A stretch of 64,000 bases of DNA from Dyella terrae. Lineage in GTDB: Bacteria; Pseudomonadota; Gammaproteobacteria; Xanthomonadales; Rhodanobacteraceae. The notes below the pieces were generated by a model. The model worked only from the letters and a program-made list of their open reading frames with translations, was not told the origin of the DNA and did not search any database. Of this stretch, positions 27,419 through 35,665 are shown one piece after another. Position 1 is the stretch's first letter, and every line of letters begins with the position of its first letter. The stretch lies in the NCBI RefSeq assembly GCF_004322705.1, contig NZ_SIZZ01000001.1:310001-374000 (forward strand), written 5' to 3'. The translations under genes were made by a program, and so were the position numbers.

Positions 27419-28459
27419 ATGGATGACAACAAGCGCAAGGCCCTTGCCTCCGCCCTCGGCCAGATCGAAAAGCAGTTCGGCAAGGGTGCCGTGATGCGCA
27501 TGGGCGATCGTTCGGACGACGTCATCGACACCGTTTCCACCGGTTCGCTGGGTCTGGACATCGCTTTGGGCGTCGGCGGCCTGCCGCGCGGTCGCGTGAT
27601 CGAAATCTACGGCCCGGAGTCCTCGGGTAAAACCACCCTGACCCTGCAGGTCATCGCCAATTGCCAGAAGAACGGCGGCACGGCGGCCTTCGTGGACGCC
27701 GAGCACGCTCTGGACCCGACCTACGCTGCCAAGCTGGGCGTGAATGTCGACGACCTGCTGGTTTCCCAGCCGGACACGGGCGAGCAGGCCCTGGAAATCG
27801 CCGACATGCTGGTGCGCTCCGGCGCCGTGGACGTCGTCGTGGTCGACTCGGTCGCCGCGCTGACGCCCAAGGCTGAAATCGAAGGCGAAATGGGTGACTC
27901 CCACGTGGGTCTGCATGCCCGACTGATGAGTCAGGCGCTGCGCAAGCTCACCGCCAACATCAAGAAGTCGAACTGCCTGGTGATCTTCATCAACCAGATC
28001 CGCATGAAGATCGGCGTGATGTTCGGCAGCCCGGAAACCACCACCGGCGGTAACGCGCTGAAGTTCTACGCTTCGGTTCGCCTGGACATTCGTCGCATCG
28101 GTGCGGTCAAGAAGGGCGAGGAAGTCATTGGCTCCGAGACCCGCGTCAAGGTGGTCAAGAACAAGGTGGCGCCGCCGTTCCGCCAGGCTGAGTTCGAAAT
28201 CCTCTACGGCGAGGGCAGCTCGCGTGAAGGCGAAATCATCGAGCTGGGTGTGGCCCAGAACCTGATCGACAAATCCGGCGCCTGGTACAGCTACAAGGGT
28301 GACCGCATCGGCCAGGGCAAGGAAAACGTCCGCCAGTTCTTGCGCGACAATCCGGCTATCGCCAACGAGGTCGACCAGGAGCTTCGCGCGCGCCTGCTGG
28401 TTCCCAGTGGTGGCAAGCCCGCCCCGGCTTCGTCCGAGGAAGCGCTGGAAGAAGCCTGA
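27419..28459 (+). CDS. recA: Recombinase RecA
   Basis: 346-aa DNA strand-exchange ATPase and coprotease. Walker A GPESSGKT at 65-72, Walker [14 protein letters not shown]2 region [24 protein letters not shown] at 27419; an upstream in-frame ATG at 27398 would add seven residues. The 130-bp upstream region contains no recognisable LexA box of the E. coli (CTGT-N8-ACAG) or Xanthomonas (TTAGTA-type) kind. Followed by a terminator-like hairpin and recX. Confidence 0.98.
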   Translation: MDDNKRKALASALGQIEKQFGKGAVMRMGDRSDDVIDTVSTGSLGLDIALGVGGLPRGRVIEIYGPESSGKTTLTLQVIANCQKNGGTAAFVDAEHALDPTYAAKLGVNVDDLLVSQPDTGEQALEIADMLVRSGAVDVVVVDSVAALTPKAEIEGEMGDSHVGLHARLMSQALRKLTANIKKSNCLVIFINQIRMKIGVMFGSPETTTGGNALKFYASVRLDIRRIGAVKKGEEVIGSETRVKVVKNKVAPPFRQAEFEILYGEGSSREGEIIELGVAQNLIDKSGAWYSYKGDRIGQGKENVRQFLRDNPAIANEVDQELRARLLVPSGGKPAPASSEEALEEA

Positions 28460-28528
28460 TCACCGTCGGCGCCTGAGGGTATCTCTTCGGTCTCAGCCGT
28501 GAGGTGCCCGGTGGGCCGGACCGGGAAT

Positions 28529-28555
28529 GACGCCCGCACCATGCGGGCGTCTTCC
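28529..28555 (+). terminator. Hairpin between recA and recX
   Basis: Stem GACGCCCGC/GCGGGCGTC (28529-28537, 28543-28551), 5-nt loop, followed by TTCC. A weak T run suggests partial termination, which would lower recX relative to recA as known in E. coli. Confidence 0.7.
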
Positions 28556-28607
28556 GTTTGCGGCCCGTGCCGGCGCTAAGATGGATCGCCGAAACGACTT
28601 ACTTGCC

Positions 28608-29114
28608 ATGCCTCGCGATTCGGAAAAGACCCCAAAGTCCGGGAAAGCTGAACGTGCCTCGGCCTATAGCAAAGCCCTCGGCTTGCTGGCCAGGCGCGAG
28701 CACTCCCGCGTCGAGCTGAAACGCAAGCTCAGGCAGGGCGGGTATGAGGGCGCGGAGTCCTCCGAGGCGATCGATCGCCTGGGGGAGCAGCACTATCAGG
28801 ACGACCTCCGATTTGCCGAAGTGCTGATCCGCAGCCGAGCCTCCCAGGGGTATGGGCCCCTGCGACTGCGGGCGGAACTCAAGACCCACGGACTGTCCGA
28901 AACCCGCATCCGGCAGCTGCTCGACGAGGCCGATATGGACTGGACCGCGTCCGCGGCAAACCAGCTGCGGCGCCGTTATGGCGGTCTGGGCTCGGCCGAT
29001 CCCGCGGAAAAGCAGCGCCGCGCGCAATTTCTCTTGCGTAGAGGCTTTCCCGCCGCCACAGTAAGGGGTCTTACCCACGCCGAAGTGGACGAGTTGGCCG
29101 ACGAAAGCGACTGA
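28608..29114 (+). CDS. recX: Regulatory protein RecX
   Basis: 168-aa helical-repeat protein that caps and inhibits RecA filaments. Three-helix repeats are visible: ALGLLARREHSRVELKRKL, LGEQHYQDDLRFAEVLIRSR with GYGPLRLRAELKTHGL, and the C-terminal RRAQFLLRRGF. Start at 28608 (MPRDSEK) is chosen by family length; ATG at 28581 would add nine residues and neither has a good ribosome site. Sits between recA and alaS. Confidence 0.93.
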   Translation: MPRDSEKTPKSGKAERASAYSKALGLLARREHSRVELKRKLRQGGYEGAESSEAIDRLGEQHYQDDLRFAEVLIRSRASQGYGPLRLRAELKTHGLSETRIRQLLDEADMDWTASAANQLRRRYGGLGSADPAEKQRRAQFLLRRGFPAATVRGLTHAEVDELADESD

Positions 29115-29165
29115 TCGCGGCAGCTCCGCCGGGGCGTGGACAACGCAGCTTGCCTCCACGACCCC

Positions 29166-31802
29166 ATGAAAACTGCCGAAATCCGCTCGACCTTCCTCGA
29201 ATACTTCCGCTCCAAGGGCCACACCATCGTGCCGTCCAGCTCGCTGGTCCCGGCAAGCGACCCGACCCTGTTGTTCACCAACTCGGGCATGGTGCAGTTC
29301 AAGAACGTTTTCCTGGGCAGCGAAAAGCTCCCCTACGTGCGCGCGGCCGATGTCCAGCGTTGCCTGCGTGCCGGCGGCAAGCACAACGACCTTGACTCGG
29401 TCGGCTACACCGCGCGTCACCACACTTTCTTCGAGATGCTCGGCAACTGGTCGTTCGGCGACTACTTCAAGCGCGATGCGATCGCCTTCGCGTGGGAGCT
29501 GCTCACCGGCGTGTTCAAGCTGCCGCAGGAAAAGCTCTGGGTCACCGTCTATCACACCGATGACGAGGCCTTCGACATCTGGAACAAGGAAGTCGGCGTC
29601 CCCGCCGAGCGCATTGTTCGCATTGGCGACAACAAGGGTGCGCCGTACGCTTCGGACAATTTCTGGCAGATGGCCGATACTGGCCCCTGTGGCCCGTGCA
29701 CGGAAATCTTCTTCGATCACGGCGCGGACATCGCCGGTGGTCCGCCCGGCTCGCCGGATGAAGATGGCGATCGCTACATCGAAATCTGGAACCTCGTGTT
29801 CATGCAGTTCGACCGCGCGCCCGACGGCATGCTGTCGCCGCTGCCGGCGCCGTGCGTCGACACCGGCATGGGCCTGGAGCGCCTTGCCGCAGTCCTGCAG
29901 CATGTGCATTCGAACTATGAGATCGACCTGTTCCAGCACCTGATCAAGGTTGCTTCGGAACTGACCAAAACTCCCGACCTAGGCAATAAGTCGCTTCGCG
30001 TTATCGCCGATCACATCCGCGCCTGCTCATTCCTGATCGTCGATGGCGTGCTGCCGTCCAACGAAGGTCGCGGTTACGTGCTTCGTCGCATCATCCGTCG
30101 CGCGCTGCGCCACGGCTGGATGCTTGGCGTGCGTGGTGATTTTTTCTGGAAAATGGTCAAGCCGCTGGTCGAGGAGATGGGCGAAGCCTATCCGGAACTC
30201 GCAGCCAAGCAGTCCTTCGTCGAAGAAGCGCTGCGTACGGAAGAGCAGCGATTCGGCGAAACCCTCGAGCACGGCATGCGCGTGTTCGATGAAGTGGCTT
30301 CGCGTGCCGGCACCGTCATTCCGGGCGAAGACGCGTTCCGCCTTTACGACACCTATGGATTTCCTGTGGACCTTACCGCCGACATCGCGCGCGAGCGCGG
30401 CATGTCGGTGGACATGGCCGGTTTCGACCAGGCGATGGAGCAGCAGCGCGAGCGCGCGCGCGGTGCCAGCCGCTTTGAAGCCAAGGGCCTGATGCCTGCC
30501 GAACTTGCCAGCAAGCTGCAGGCAACGGCGTTCCTGGGCTACGACGCGTTGTCGGCCCAGGGCTGCAAGGTCGTCGGCATCGTGCGCGCCGGCAAGCAGA
30601 TCGAACAGTTGGGTGAAGGCGAAGAAGGCCTGGTCATCCTTGACCGCACGCCGTTCTACGCCGAATCCGGCGGCCAGGTAGGTGACATGGGTTCGCTCGC
30701 CAATGCCAGTGGTCGCCTCGACGTCAGCGATACGCTGAAGATGGGCGGCGTGTTCTTCGGTCACGCTGGCCGTTGGCAGGGCAGTGCGCCGCTGCGTACG
30801 GGCGATGTCGTCGATGCGCTGGTCGACGGCGTGCGCCGCCAGGCCATCGTGCTCAATCACTCGGCCACGCACTTGCTGCATGCCGCGCTGCGCAGCGTCC
30901 TCGGTGATCACGTGACGCAGAAGGGTTCGCTGGTGGCGCCTGAGCGACTGCGTTTTGACTTTGCGCACTTCAAGCCGCTCAGCCGGGAGGAGCTTGCGCG
31001 CATCGAGGACATGGTCAATGCCGAAGTGCGCCGTAACGCGCCGGCCGAAGTCCATCACATGGGCTACAACGACGCGATTGAATTCGGCGCCATGGCGTTG
31101 TTCGGTGAAAAGTACGGCGACGAAGTGCGCGTGCTGCGCATGGGCGATTTTTCGACCGAGCTGTGCGGCGGTACCCATGTCGGCCACACCGGCGACATCG
31201 GCCTGTTCAAGATCGTCAGCGAAGCGGGCGTCGCCTCGGGCGTACGTCGTATCGAGGCCGTGACGGGTGCCGGTGCCCTGGCTTATGTGAATGACGAAGA
31301 GCGTCGCCTGGGTGAGCTGTCCCAGTTGCTCTCGACCAGTGGTGACGATGTTGTCGAGAAGCTTCGTCAGCTTCTCGACAAGCAGAAGAAGCTTGAGCGC
31401 GAACTGGAGTCCCTGCGCGCCAAGGCTGCGGGATCCGCGACCGCCGATCTGGCCGCCTCCGCCCAGGACGTGGACGGCATCAAGGTCGTGGCGGCGCGCC
31501 TGGAGGGACTGGACGCCAAGGCCCTGCGCGATGGCATGGACCAGCTCAAGCAGCAGTTGGTGGACTGCGTGGTCCTCCTGGCCGGTGCCGCTGAGGGCCG
31601 GGTGTCCCTGGTCGCTGGCGTGAACGGTTCAGCGCTCGGTCGGGTGAAAGCCGGTGAAGTGGTTGCTCACATTGCCAGCCAGATCGACGGCAAGGGTGGC
31701 GGCCGCCCGGACATGGCCCAGGGCGGCGGCTCCGATGCCCCGCAATTGCCGGGTTTGCTGGCCGGTTTGCCGCAATGGATCGCTGAACGCCTGAACAGAT
31801 AA
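29166..31802 (+). CDS. alaS: Alanyl-tRNA synthetase
   Basis: 878-aa class II synthetase. Catalytic core from residue 1 ([44 protein letters not shown]), editing domain with HxxxH motif in [12 protein letters not shown] and the metal-binding Cys/His of [11 protein letters not shown], and the C-terminal oligomerisation domain ending [11 protein letters not shown]. Start MKTAEIRS at 29166 is the family N-terminus; an upstream ATG-frame opening at 29136 is not needed. Confidence 0.97.
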   Translation: MKTAEIRSTFLEYFRSKGHTIVPSSSLVPASDPTLLFTNSGMVQFKNVFLGSEKLPYVRAADVQRCLRAGGKHNDLDSVGYTARHHTFFEMLGNWSFGDYFKRDAIAFAWELLTGVFKLPQEKLWVTVYHTDDEAFDIWNKEVGVPAERIVRIGDNKGAPYASDNFWQMADTGPCGPCTEIFFDHGADIAGGPPGSPDEDGDRYIEIWNLVFMQFDRAPDGMLSPLPAPCVDTGMGLERLAAVLQHVHSNYEIDLFQHLIKVASELTKTPDLGNKSLRVIADHIRACSFLIVDGVLPSNEGRGYVLRRIIRRALRHGWMLGVRGDFFWKMVKPLVEEMGEAYPELAAKQSFVEEALRTEEQRFGETLEHGMRVFDEVASRAGTVIPGEDAFRLYDTYGFPVDLTADIARERGMSVDMAGFDQAMEQQRERARGASRFEAKGLMPAELASKLQATAFLGYDALSAQGCKVVGIVRAGKQIEQLGEGEEGLVILDRTPFYAESGGQVGDMGSLANASGRLDVSDTLKMGGVFFGHAGRWQGSAPLRTGDVVDALVDGVRRQAIVLNHSATHLLHAALRSVLGDHVTQKGSLVAPERLRFDFAHFKPLSREELARIEDMVNAEVRRNAPAEVHHMGYNDAIEFGAMALFGEKYGDEVRVLRMGDFSTELCGGTHVGHTGDIGLFKIVSEAGVASGVRRIEAVTGAGALAYVNDEERRLGELSQLLSTSGDDVVEKLRQLLDKQKKLERELESLRAKAAGSATADLAASAQDVDGIKVVAARLEGLDAKALRDGMDQLKQQLVDCVVLLAGAAEGRVSLVAGVNGSALGRVKAGEVVAHIASQIDGKGGGRPDMAQGGGSDAPQLPGLLAGLPQWIAERLNR

Positions 31803-31841
31803 TTCCTATTCGAATAGTCCGCATGAACTAGCCCGGGCGCA

Positions 31842-31871
31842 TTGCGCAGCCCGCTAACGCTCGGCTAGTAT
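31842..31871 (+). promoter_or_regulatory. Possible csrA promoter
   Basis: TTGCGC at 31842-31847 and TAGTAT at 31866-31871, spacing 18. It would give a csrA leader of about 180 nt. Modest match; inference. Confidence 0.35.
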
Positions 31872-31988
31872 CGGATGAATGTTGATTGTGCTGTTTTGGT
31901 GCAGTCAGGTGGCAGGGCGCTCTGGGGCATCCTGCCGCTGAGCCGGGGAAGGCGGTAGGGCCTTCGATGGACGTTCGTCGAACAACGG

Positions 31989-32019
31989 TTAGTGAAACTC
32001 AGGGGTGAGGTTTCGCTAA
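31989..32019 (+). promoter_or_regulatory. Leader hairpin upstream of csrA
   Basis: TTAGTGAAACTC (31989-32000) pairs with GAGGTTTCGCTAA (32007-32019) with one bulged C and one G-T pair; the 6-nt loop is AGGGGT. It ends 41 nt before the csrA ATG. A G-rich hairpin loop plus a GGA at the ribosome site (ATGGAG) is the layout used for CsrA autoregulation in E. coli, but the loop lacks the exact GGA core. Confidence 0.5.
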
Positions 32020-32060
32020 TTGCTGGCCTGTGACCACATAGCTTTCATGGAGTGGCAAAC

Positions 32061-32267
32061 ATGTTGATTCTGACCCGCAGGGTCGGTGAAACCCTGATGA
32101 TCGGCGACGAGGTGACCGTCACCGTCCTGGGCGTGAAGGGCAATCAGGTGCGAATTGGCATCAATGCGCCCAAGAACGTAGCCGTGCATCGCGAAGAAAT
32201 TTACCAGCGGATCAAGAACGAAAATGATCCCGATGGTGGAGCAGCAGACGGTTCCGGCGACCACTGA
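32061..32267 (+). CDS. csrA: Carbon storage regulator CsrA
   Basis: 68-aa RNA-binding dimer that represses translation by binding GGA motifs. [16 protein letters not shown] and the RNA-contact segment [16 protein letters not shown] are intact; the tail is acidic and slightly longer than the 61 residues of E. coli. ATG at 32061 follows GGAG by 8 nt; a GTG at 32052 is the formal frame opening. Order alaS-csrA-tRNA-Ser is conserved in gammaproteobacteria. Confidence 0.97.
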   Translation: MLILTRRVGETLMIGDEVTVTVLGVKGNQVRIGINAPKNVAVHREEIYQRIKNENDPDGGAADGSGDH

Positions 32268-32343
32268 TAAGCAAAAAAGCTTTACGTGAGCACTGCCGGA
32301 CAGTATGCTTGCCGGCTCCGCAGAAGTGCGGACCAAGAAATTC

Positions 32344-32436
32344 GGAGAGATGCCCGAGAGGCCGAAGGGGCTCCCCTGCTAAGGGAGTATAGGGTCAAAA
32401 GCCTTATCGAGGGTTCGAATCCCTCTCTCTCCGCCA
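32344..32436 (+). tRNA. tRNA-Ser (anticodon GCU)
   Basis: 93 nt including the encoded CCA. Acceptor stem GGAGAGA/TCTCTCC, discriminator G, anticodon stem CTCCC/GGGAG around loop CTGCTAA giving anticodon GCT (reads AGC/AGU), a long variable arm typical of serine tRNA, and T-arm GAGGG-TTCGAAT-CCCTC. Its own 3' half recurs inverted immediately downstream, and short pieces of its 3' end recur in the repeats that follow. Confidence 0.96.
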
Positions 32437-32510
32437 GAAACGCAAAAACGCCCCCAGTGGGCGTTTTTGCGTTTCTGGCGGAGAGAGAGGGATTCAAGAA
32501 CCCTCGATAA
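32404..32510. repeat. 107-bp near-perfect palindrome: inverted copy of the tRNA-Ser 3' half
   Basis: Left arm 32404-32453 runs from the variable arm of tRNA-Ser through the T-arm, acceptor 3' strand, CCA and trailer; right arm 32459-32510 is its reverse complement. The two match throughout except for a 2-nt insertion in the T-loop equivalent of the right arm. The inner 13-bp stem (32441-32453/32459-32471) with loop CCAGT ends in T5 and is the tRNA terminator. Confidence 0.92.
32441..32471 (+). terminator. Intrinsic terminator of tRNA-Ser
   Basis: 13-bp stem CGCAAAAACGCCC/GGGCGTTTTTGCG around CCAGT; symmetric A and T runs allow use in both directions. Forms the centre of the larger palindrome. 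Confidence 0.85.
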
Positions 32511-32522
32511 AAAAGTATGGCC

Positions 32523-32630
32523 GGGTTCGACCGATGCGCAACGCGCATCGGGACGGCCGCAGGCCGGTCCTGTAGCGCGCAGCGCGAAAGGATGAGGTGC
32601 GCAGCACCTCACCATCCCTCTCTCTCCGTC
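32523..32630. repeat. tRNA-tail repeat, copy 1
   Basis: Begins with T-arm-like GGGTTCGA, then three hairpins (GATGCGC-AAC-GCGCATC; GACGGCC/GGCCGGTC; GAGGTGC-GCA-GCACCTC), then 15 nt identical to the tRNA-Ser 3' end (32614-32628, ATCCCTCTCTCTCCG). No credible reading frame. Confidence 0.88.
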
Positions 32631-32652
32631 GTGGTGGCGTCCCCTCAGCGCG

Positions 32653-32760
32653 AGGTTCGATCGATGCGCAACGCGCATCGTGACGGCCGCAGGCCGGTCC
32701 TGTAGTGCGCAGCGCGAAAGGATAAGGTGCGCAGCACCTCACCATCCCTCTCTCTCCGTC
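32653..32760. repeat. tRNA-tail repeat, copy 2
   Basis: Same architecture as copy 1, offset 130 bp, with only about four substitutions between their start at the T-arm-like box and the tRNA-like end. Its tRNA-identical end is 32744-32758. Confidence 0.88.
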
Positions 32761-32834
32761 GTTGGATCGGCCTTAAAAGGCCGCGCCAACGACCTCAAGT
32801 GTCCACGGACGTCTTTGGAAGAGGGGGGGGCGGC

Positions 32835-32932
32835 CGATATGCAACGCGCATCGGGACGGCCACACGCCGGTCCCTTAGCGTGCAGCGCGAATGCATGAGG
32901 TGCGCAGCACCTCACCACCCTTAATCTCCGTC
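32835..32932. repeat. tRNA-tail repeat, degenerate copy 3
   Basis: Diverged copy lacking the T-arm-like start; keeps the GCAACGCGCATCGGGACGGCC core and the perfect GAGGTGCGCAGCACCTC hairpin, but the terminal tRNA-like piece has decayed to CCCTTAATCTCCG. Preceded by 74 bp of unrelated spacer with its own hairpin (CGGCC-TTAAAA-GGCCG) and a G8 run. Confidence 0.78.
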
Positions 32933-33044
32933 ACGCGACTCCATTGGATTCACCAGAGGCGCACGTACCCAAAGACGACATGCCAGGTCCCAGCCAAAGC
33001 GAAATGGCGACGCACATCGCTTACGTCGAAGGCTGGCGCACTGT
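32933..33044. other. Intergenic remainder before the CDF gene
   Basis: The last 112 bp of the 608-bp gene-free stretch between tRNA-Ser and the exporter stop. I see no promoter, hairpin with T run, or supported coding frame here. Confidence 0.5.
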
Positions 33045-34061
33045 TCACCCCAGCACATTCCCTGCCGGCACGAACACCATCCCTGGCGCTCCTGCACGTG
33101 CAATCTCCACCGTCACGTGCACAAGCTCCTCATGCACCGAGAGATAGGCCCGAACGGCCGCTGGCGTCAGGCCTTGATCGCTAACGAGCCCAAGAATGCA
33201 GGCATAACGTCCCTTGCCAACACGCCACACATGCAGGTCTGTGATGGCGGAACTCGGCAGTTTCTCAGCGATAACGTCTCGAATTTCCTGGACAACCGGC
33301 GCATCCATATCGGCATCGAGTAGGACGCGTCCTGATTGCTTGAGAAGACTGGCGGCCCATTGGGCCACCAGTACGGCGCCGACGATGCCCATCACCGGAT
33401 CCAGCCAGCCGATGCCGAGGAACCTGCCGCCGACCAGCGCAAGGATGGCCAGCACTGACGTTGCCGCATCCGCCACGACATGCAAATAGGCCGAACGCAG
33501 GTTCAGGTCGTGGTGGTGATCGTGGCCGGAGTGTGAATGGACAGCGCCGTGGTCATGCGCGTGCGCGTGGCCATGATCATGGCCGTGATGATGCCCATCC
33601 TTCAGCAGCCAGGCACACAGCAGATTGACCATCAGGCCGACGACGGCAATGGGAATGGCTTGGTCGTAGTGAATGGCGGCTGGATGGACCAGGTGTGCGA
33701 TCGACTGGACCAGCATAAGGATGGCAACGACGCCCAGGAGGAGAGCGCTGCTGTATCCGCCAAGCACCTCGATCTTCCACGTGCCGAAAGCGAAGCGTCG
33801 ATCGGTTGCCAGTCGGCGCGCCAGGACATAAGCGCCGGCCGAAACACCCAGCGCCAGGGCATGTGAACTCATGTGCCAGCCATCTGCCAGCAGCGCCATC
33901 GAGTTGAGTGTGTAACCGGCAACGATCTCTACCACCATCATCACGGCGGTAATGATCACAGCCCGCAACGTGTTCTTTTCAGCCAGCGGATTGCCTTCGT
34001 TGAACTGGTGGGAGTGCAGGAACGGTGCGGGATCAGGGGTACTCACGTCGATTCGACTCAT
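33045..34061 (-). CDS. CDF cation efflux protein, DmeF-like (Co/Ni export)
   Basis: 338-aa inner-membrane cation diffusion facilitator. Six transmembrane segments; metal-site motifs ADGWHMSSHALALG in TM2 and HVVADAATS in TM5, the DGWHMSSH form being that of DmeF-type cobalt/nickel exporters rather than zinc CDFs. A histidine-rich cytoplasmic loop (over 12 His between about residues 154 and 181) lies between TM4 and TM5, followed by a C-terminal metallochaperone-like domain. Divergent from an RcnR-like sensor with 44 bp between starts, the dmeRF arrangement. Metal specificity is inferred from both partners. Confidence 0.9.
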   Translation of the reverse strand: MSRIDVSTPDPAPFLHSHQFNEGNPLAEKNTLRAVIITAVMMVVEIVAGYTLNSMALLADGWHMSSHALALGVSAGAYVLARRLATDRRFAFGTWKIEVLGGYSSALLLGVVAILMLVQSIAHLVHPAAIHYDQAIPIAVVGLMVNLLCAWLLKDGHHHGHDHGHAHAHDHGAVHSHSGHDHHHDLNLRSAYLHVVADAATSVLAILALVGGRFLGIGWLDPVMGIVGAVLVAQWAASLLKQSGRVLLDADMDAPVVQEIRDVIAEKLPSSAITDLHVWRVGKGRYACILGLVSDQGLTPAAVRAYLSVHEELVHVTVEIARAGAPGMVFVPAGNVLG

Positions 34062-34084
34062 ATAGGATACCCCCCTATACTATG
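34061..34084. promoter_or_regulatory. Candidate RcnR/DmeR operator with C6 tract
   Basis: ATAGGATACCCCCCTATACTAT: a six-C (six-G on the other strand) tract flanked by AT-rich TATA/ATAC arms, the shape of operators bound by CsoR/RcnR-family Co/Ni sensors. It lies in the 44-bp gap and on the minus strand supplies the G-rich ribosome site of the exporter, so repressor binding would cover both starts. Confidence 0.65.
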
Positions 34085-34105
34085 ATGAATAGTCTGGAGA
34101 TGGCG

Positions 34106-34372
34106 ATGTCGCACACGACGCAGAACAAAAAGGCGCTGATCACGCGCGTCCGCCGTATCGGCGGACAAGTGGCGTCGCTTGAACGTGCCTTGCAGAGTGA
34201 TGCCGATTGCGACAGCGTGCTGCAGCAGGCCGCGTCGATACGGGGCGCCGTTCAGGGGCTAATGAGCCTGCTGCTCGAGGACCACCTGCGAGAGCACGTG
34301 GCGGGCAGCCATCCCGATGCACTCAAAGAGCTGGAGCCTGTGATGGCCATACTGCGGAGTTATCTGCGCTGA
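34106..34372 (+). CDS. RcnR/DmeR-like metal-sensing repressor
   Basis: 88-aa all-helical repressor of the CsoR/RcnR/FrmR family. With the start at 34106 (GGAG 7 nt upstream) the Co/Ni ligands known from E. coli RcnR fall at identical numbers: His3 (MSHTTQ), Cys35 (DADCDSV), His60 and His64 (LEDHLREHV). The conserved LQQAASIRGAVQGLM helix is also present. It should repress itself and the divergent CDF exporter until cobalt or nickel binds. Confidence 0.92.
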   Translation: MSHTTQNKKALITRVRRIGGQVASLERALQSDADCDSVLQQAASIRGAVQGLMSLLLEDHLREHVAGSHPDALKELEPVMAILRSYLR

Positions 34373-34460
34373 TCGGGGAGCGCCGCATCACCTGCGGCGG
34401 GCTCAATTTCTTGCGATGCCGGCCGATATCCCATCGGAGAATGGATTTCCGAGGCTCCCC

Positions 34461-34871
34461 ATGCAGTTGGCAGGCATCACCGGTTCCAGCGGCGTCGCGC
34501 ATATCAATAGCAGCTTGGCCAGCGATGGCAACGCTACTCCATCGGAGCCAGCGCAGAATCTGCGCAGCGCTACGCAAACGGAGCAGGGCTCCAAGGCTTC
34601 GTCGACGGGCAGCTCGGTGGACGGCCCCATTGAAATGCTCAAGAAGTCGATCGAGCGCTTACAAAAGCAACTGGCTGAACTCCAGCGTCAGTTGGCCCAT
34701 GCTGTCCAAACGCATCGAAAGGACGAGGGTCCCGATGCCACCGTCATGGCGCTTCAGTCGCAGATTGCCTCGGTAACTGCGGCGCTGCAGAAAGCGGTGG
34801 CCGCGCTGGCGGAGCTGATGATGAGCGCGGGAAGCCAGGCGAGCGGTGCGCTGGTGAATACGAGCGCTTGA
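34461..34871 (+). CDS. Small coiled-coil protein, FlxA-like
   Basis: Function unknown. The 136-aa product from the ATG at 34461 (GAGG 6 nt upstream) has a low-complexity N-terminal third rich in Ser, Ala and Gly, then a strong coiled coil IEMLKKSIERLQKQLAELQ followed by further heptads to about residue 120, and a polar C-terminus. This layout matches the FlxA-like family (E. coli flxA is a sigma-28 flagellar-regulon gene of unknown role). No signal peptide. No flagellar genes adjoin it and no sigma-28 promoter was recognised. Confidence 0.65.
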   Translation: MQLAGITGSSGVAHINSSLASDGNATPSEPAQNLRSATQTEQGSKASSTGSSVDGPIEMLKKSIERLQKQLAELQRQLAHAVQTHRKDEGPDATVMALQSQIASVTAALQKAVAALAELMMSAGSQASGALVNTSA

Positions 34872-34926
34872 GCCGTCAGGAGGGCGTGGCGTGTCGGGCC
34901 GGCGTGGTAACTTCCGGCGAAATCGC

Positions 34927-35658
34927 TCAGGTACTGCTGTTGAATCCACGCAGGTTCACGCCTTCAGGCGAGACGCGCAAGACCGAGCCGTGGTCGTACC
35001 AGTCGCCCAGCACGATGCGCTGAGCTGATTGACCGCCAAGATCGAAGTCATGAATCGCCGGGCGATGCGTGTGACCGTGGATCAGCCGGCTAACCCCGGC
35101 TTTGTTCATGGCTTCTGCCACCGCGTCGGCGTTCACGTCCATGATGGTTTCCATGGTGCTGCCGGTATGCGCCTTGCTGTCGGCACGCGCCTTGGCGGCG
35201 AAGGCGCGACGGGCTTCCAGCGGCATCGCCATGATCTGCGCTTTCCATTCCGGCGTGCGAACCTGCTTGCGCACCGCCTGGTAGGCCAGATCATCCGTGC
35301 ACAGCACGTCGCCGTGCATCAGTAACGTGGGTTGACCGTATAGCTTGTGGACGGTGCCGTCCTCCAGCAGATCGAAGCCGGCGCGGCGGGCAAAATCCTC
35401 GCCGAGCAGAAAGTCGCGGTTGCCGACCATGAAATACACCGGCACGCCCGCATCGCGCAGTGCATGCGTGGCGATGGCAATGCGTTCCGGCAGGGACGCG
35501 TCATCGTCATCGCCGATCCAGGCTTCGACAAGGTCGCCAAGGATGTATACAGCGTCGGCCGAGCGCGCTTCGTCACTGGCGAGATAAGCCTCGAACAGCT
35601 CGGTGATCTGCGGGCGGCTCGCGTCCAGGTGCAAGTCGGCAATGAAAAGCGTGTGCAT
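34927..35658 (-). CDS. lpxH: UDP-2,3-diacylglucosamine diphosphatase
   Basis: 243-aa peripheral membrane metallophosphoesterase that makes lipid X in lipid A synthesis. Binuclear metal motifs in order: IADLHLD (DxH), ILGDLVEAW (GD), MVGNRDFLLG (GNRD), LLMHGD (H), IHGHTHRP (GHTH). The frame reads further upstream but overlaps the cyclophilin gene; the ATG at 35658 lies 8 bp after that gene's stop, so translation is probably coupled. Confidence 0.95.
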   Translation of the reverse strand: MHTLFIADLHLDASRPQITELFEAYLASDEARSADAVYILGDLVEAWIGDDDDASLPERIAIATHALRDAGVPVYFMVGNRDFLLGEDFARRAGFDLLEDGTVHKLYGQPTLLMHGDVLCTDDLAYQAVRKQVRTPEWKAQIMAMPLEARRAFAAKARADSKAHTGSTMETIMDVNADAVAEAMNKAGVSRLIHGHTHRPAIHDFDLGGQSAQRIVLGDWYDHGSVLRVSPEGVNLRGFNSST

Positions 35659-35665
35659 GGATGGA

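Noticed and set aside
31879..31941. 20-codon frame upstream of csrA starting MLIV, similar to the csrA start MLIL
   Set aside because: Similarity covers only the first codons, there is no ribosome site, and composition then differs.
32286..32924. Short open frames across the tRNA-Ser repeat tract
   Set aside because: They repeat the same peptide-like strings on both strands because the DNA is repeated; no ribosome sites, and frames shift between copies.
32523..32932. CRISPR array
   Set aside because: Only three units, 130 bp or more apart, with long structured repeats, no uniform spacers and no cas genes.
32344..33044. Integrative element or prophage attachment at tRNA-Ser
   Set aside because: No integrase, no direct repeat of the tRNA end bounding a gene cargo, and core genes on both sides. 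The tRNA-like pieces are inverted or part of small repeats.
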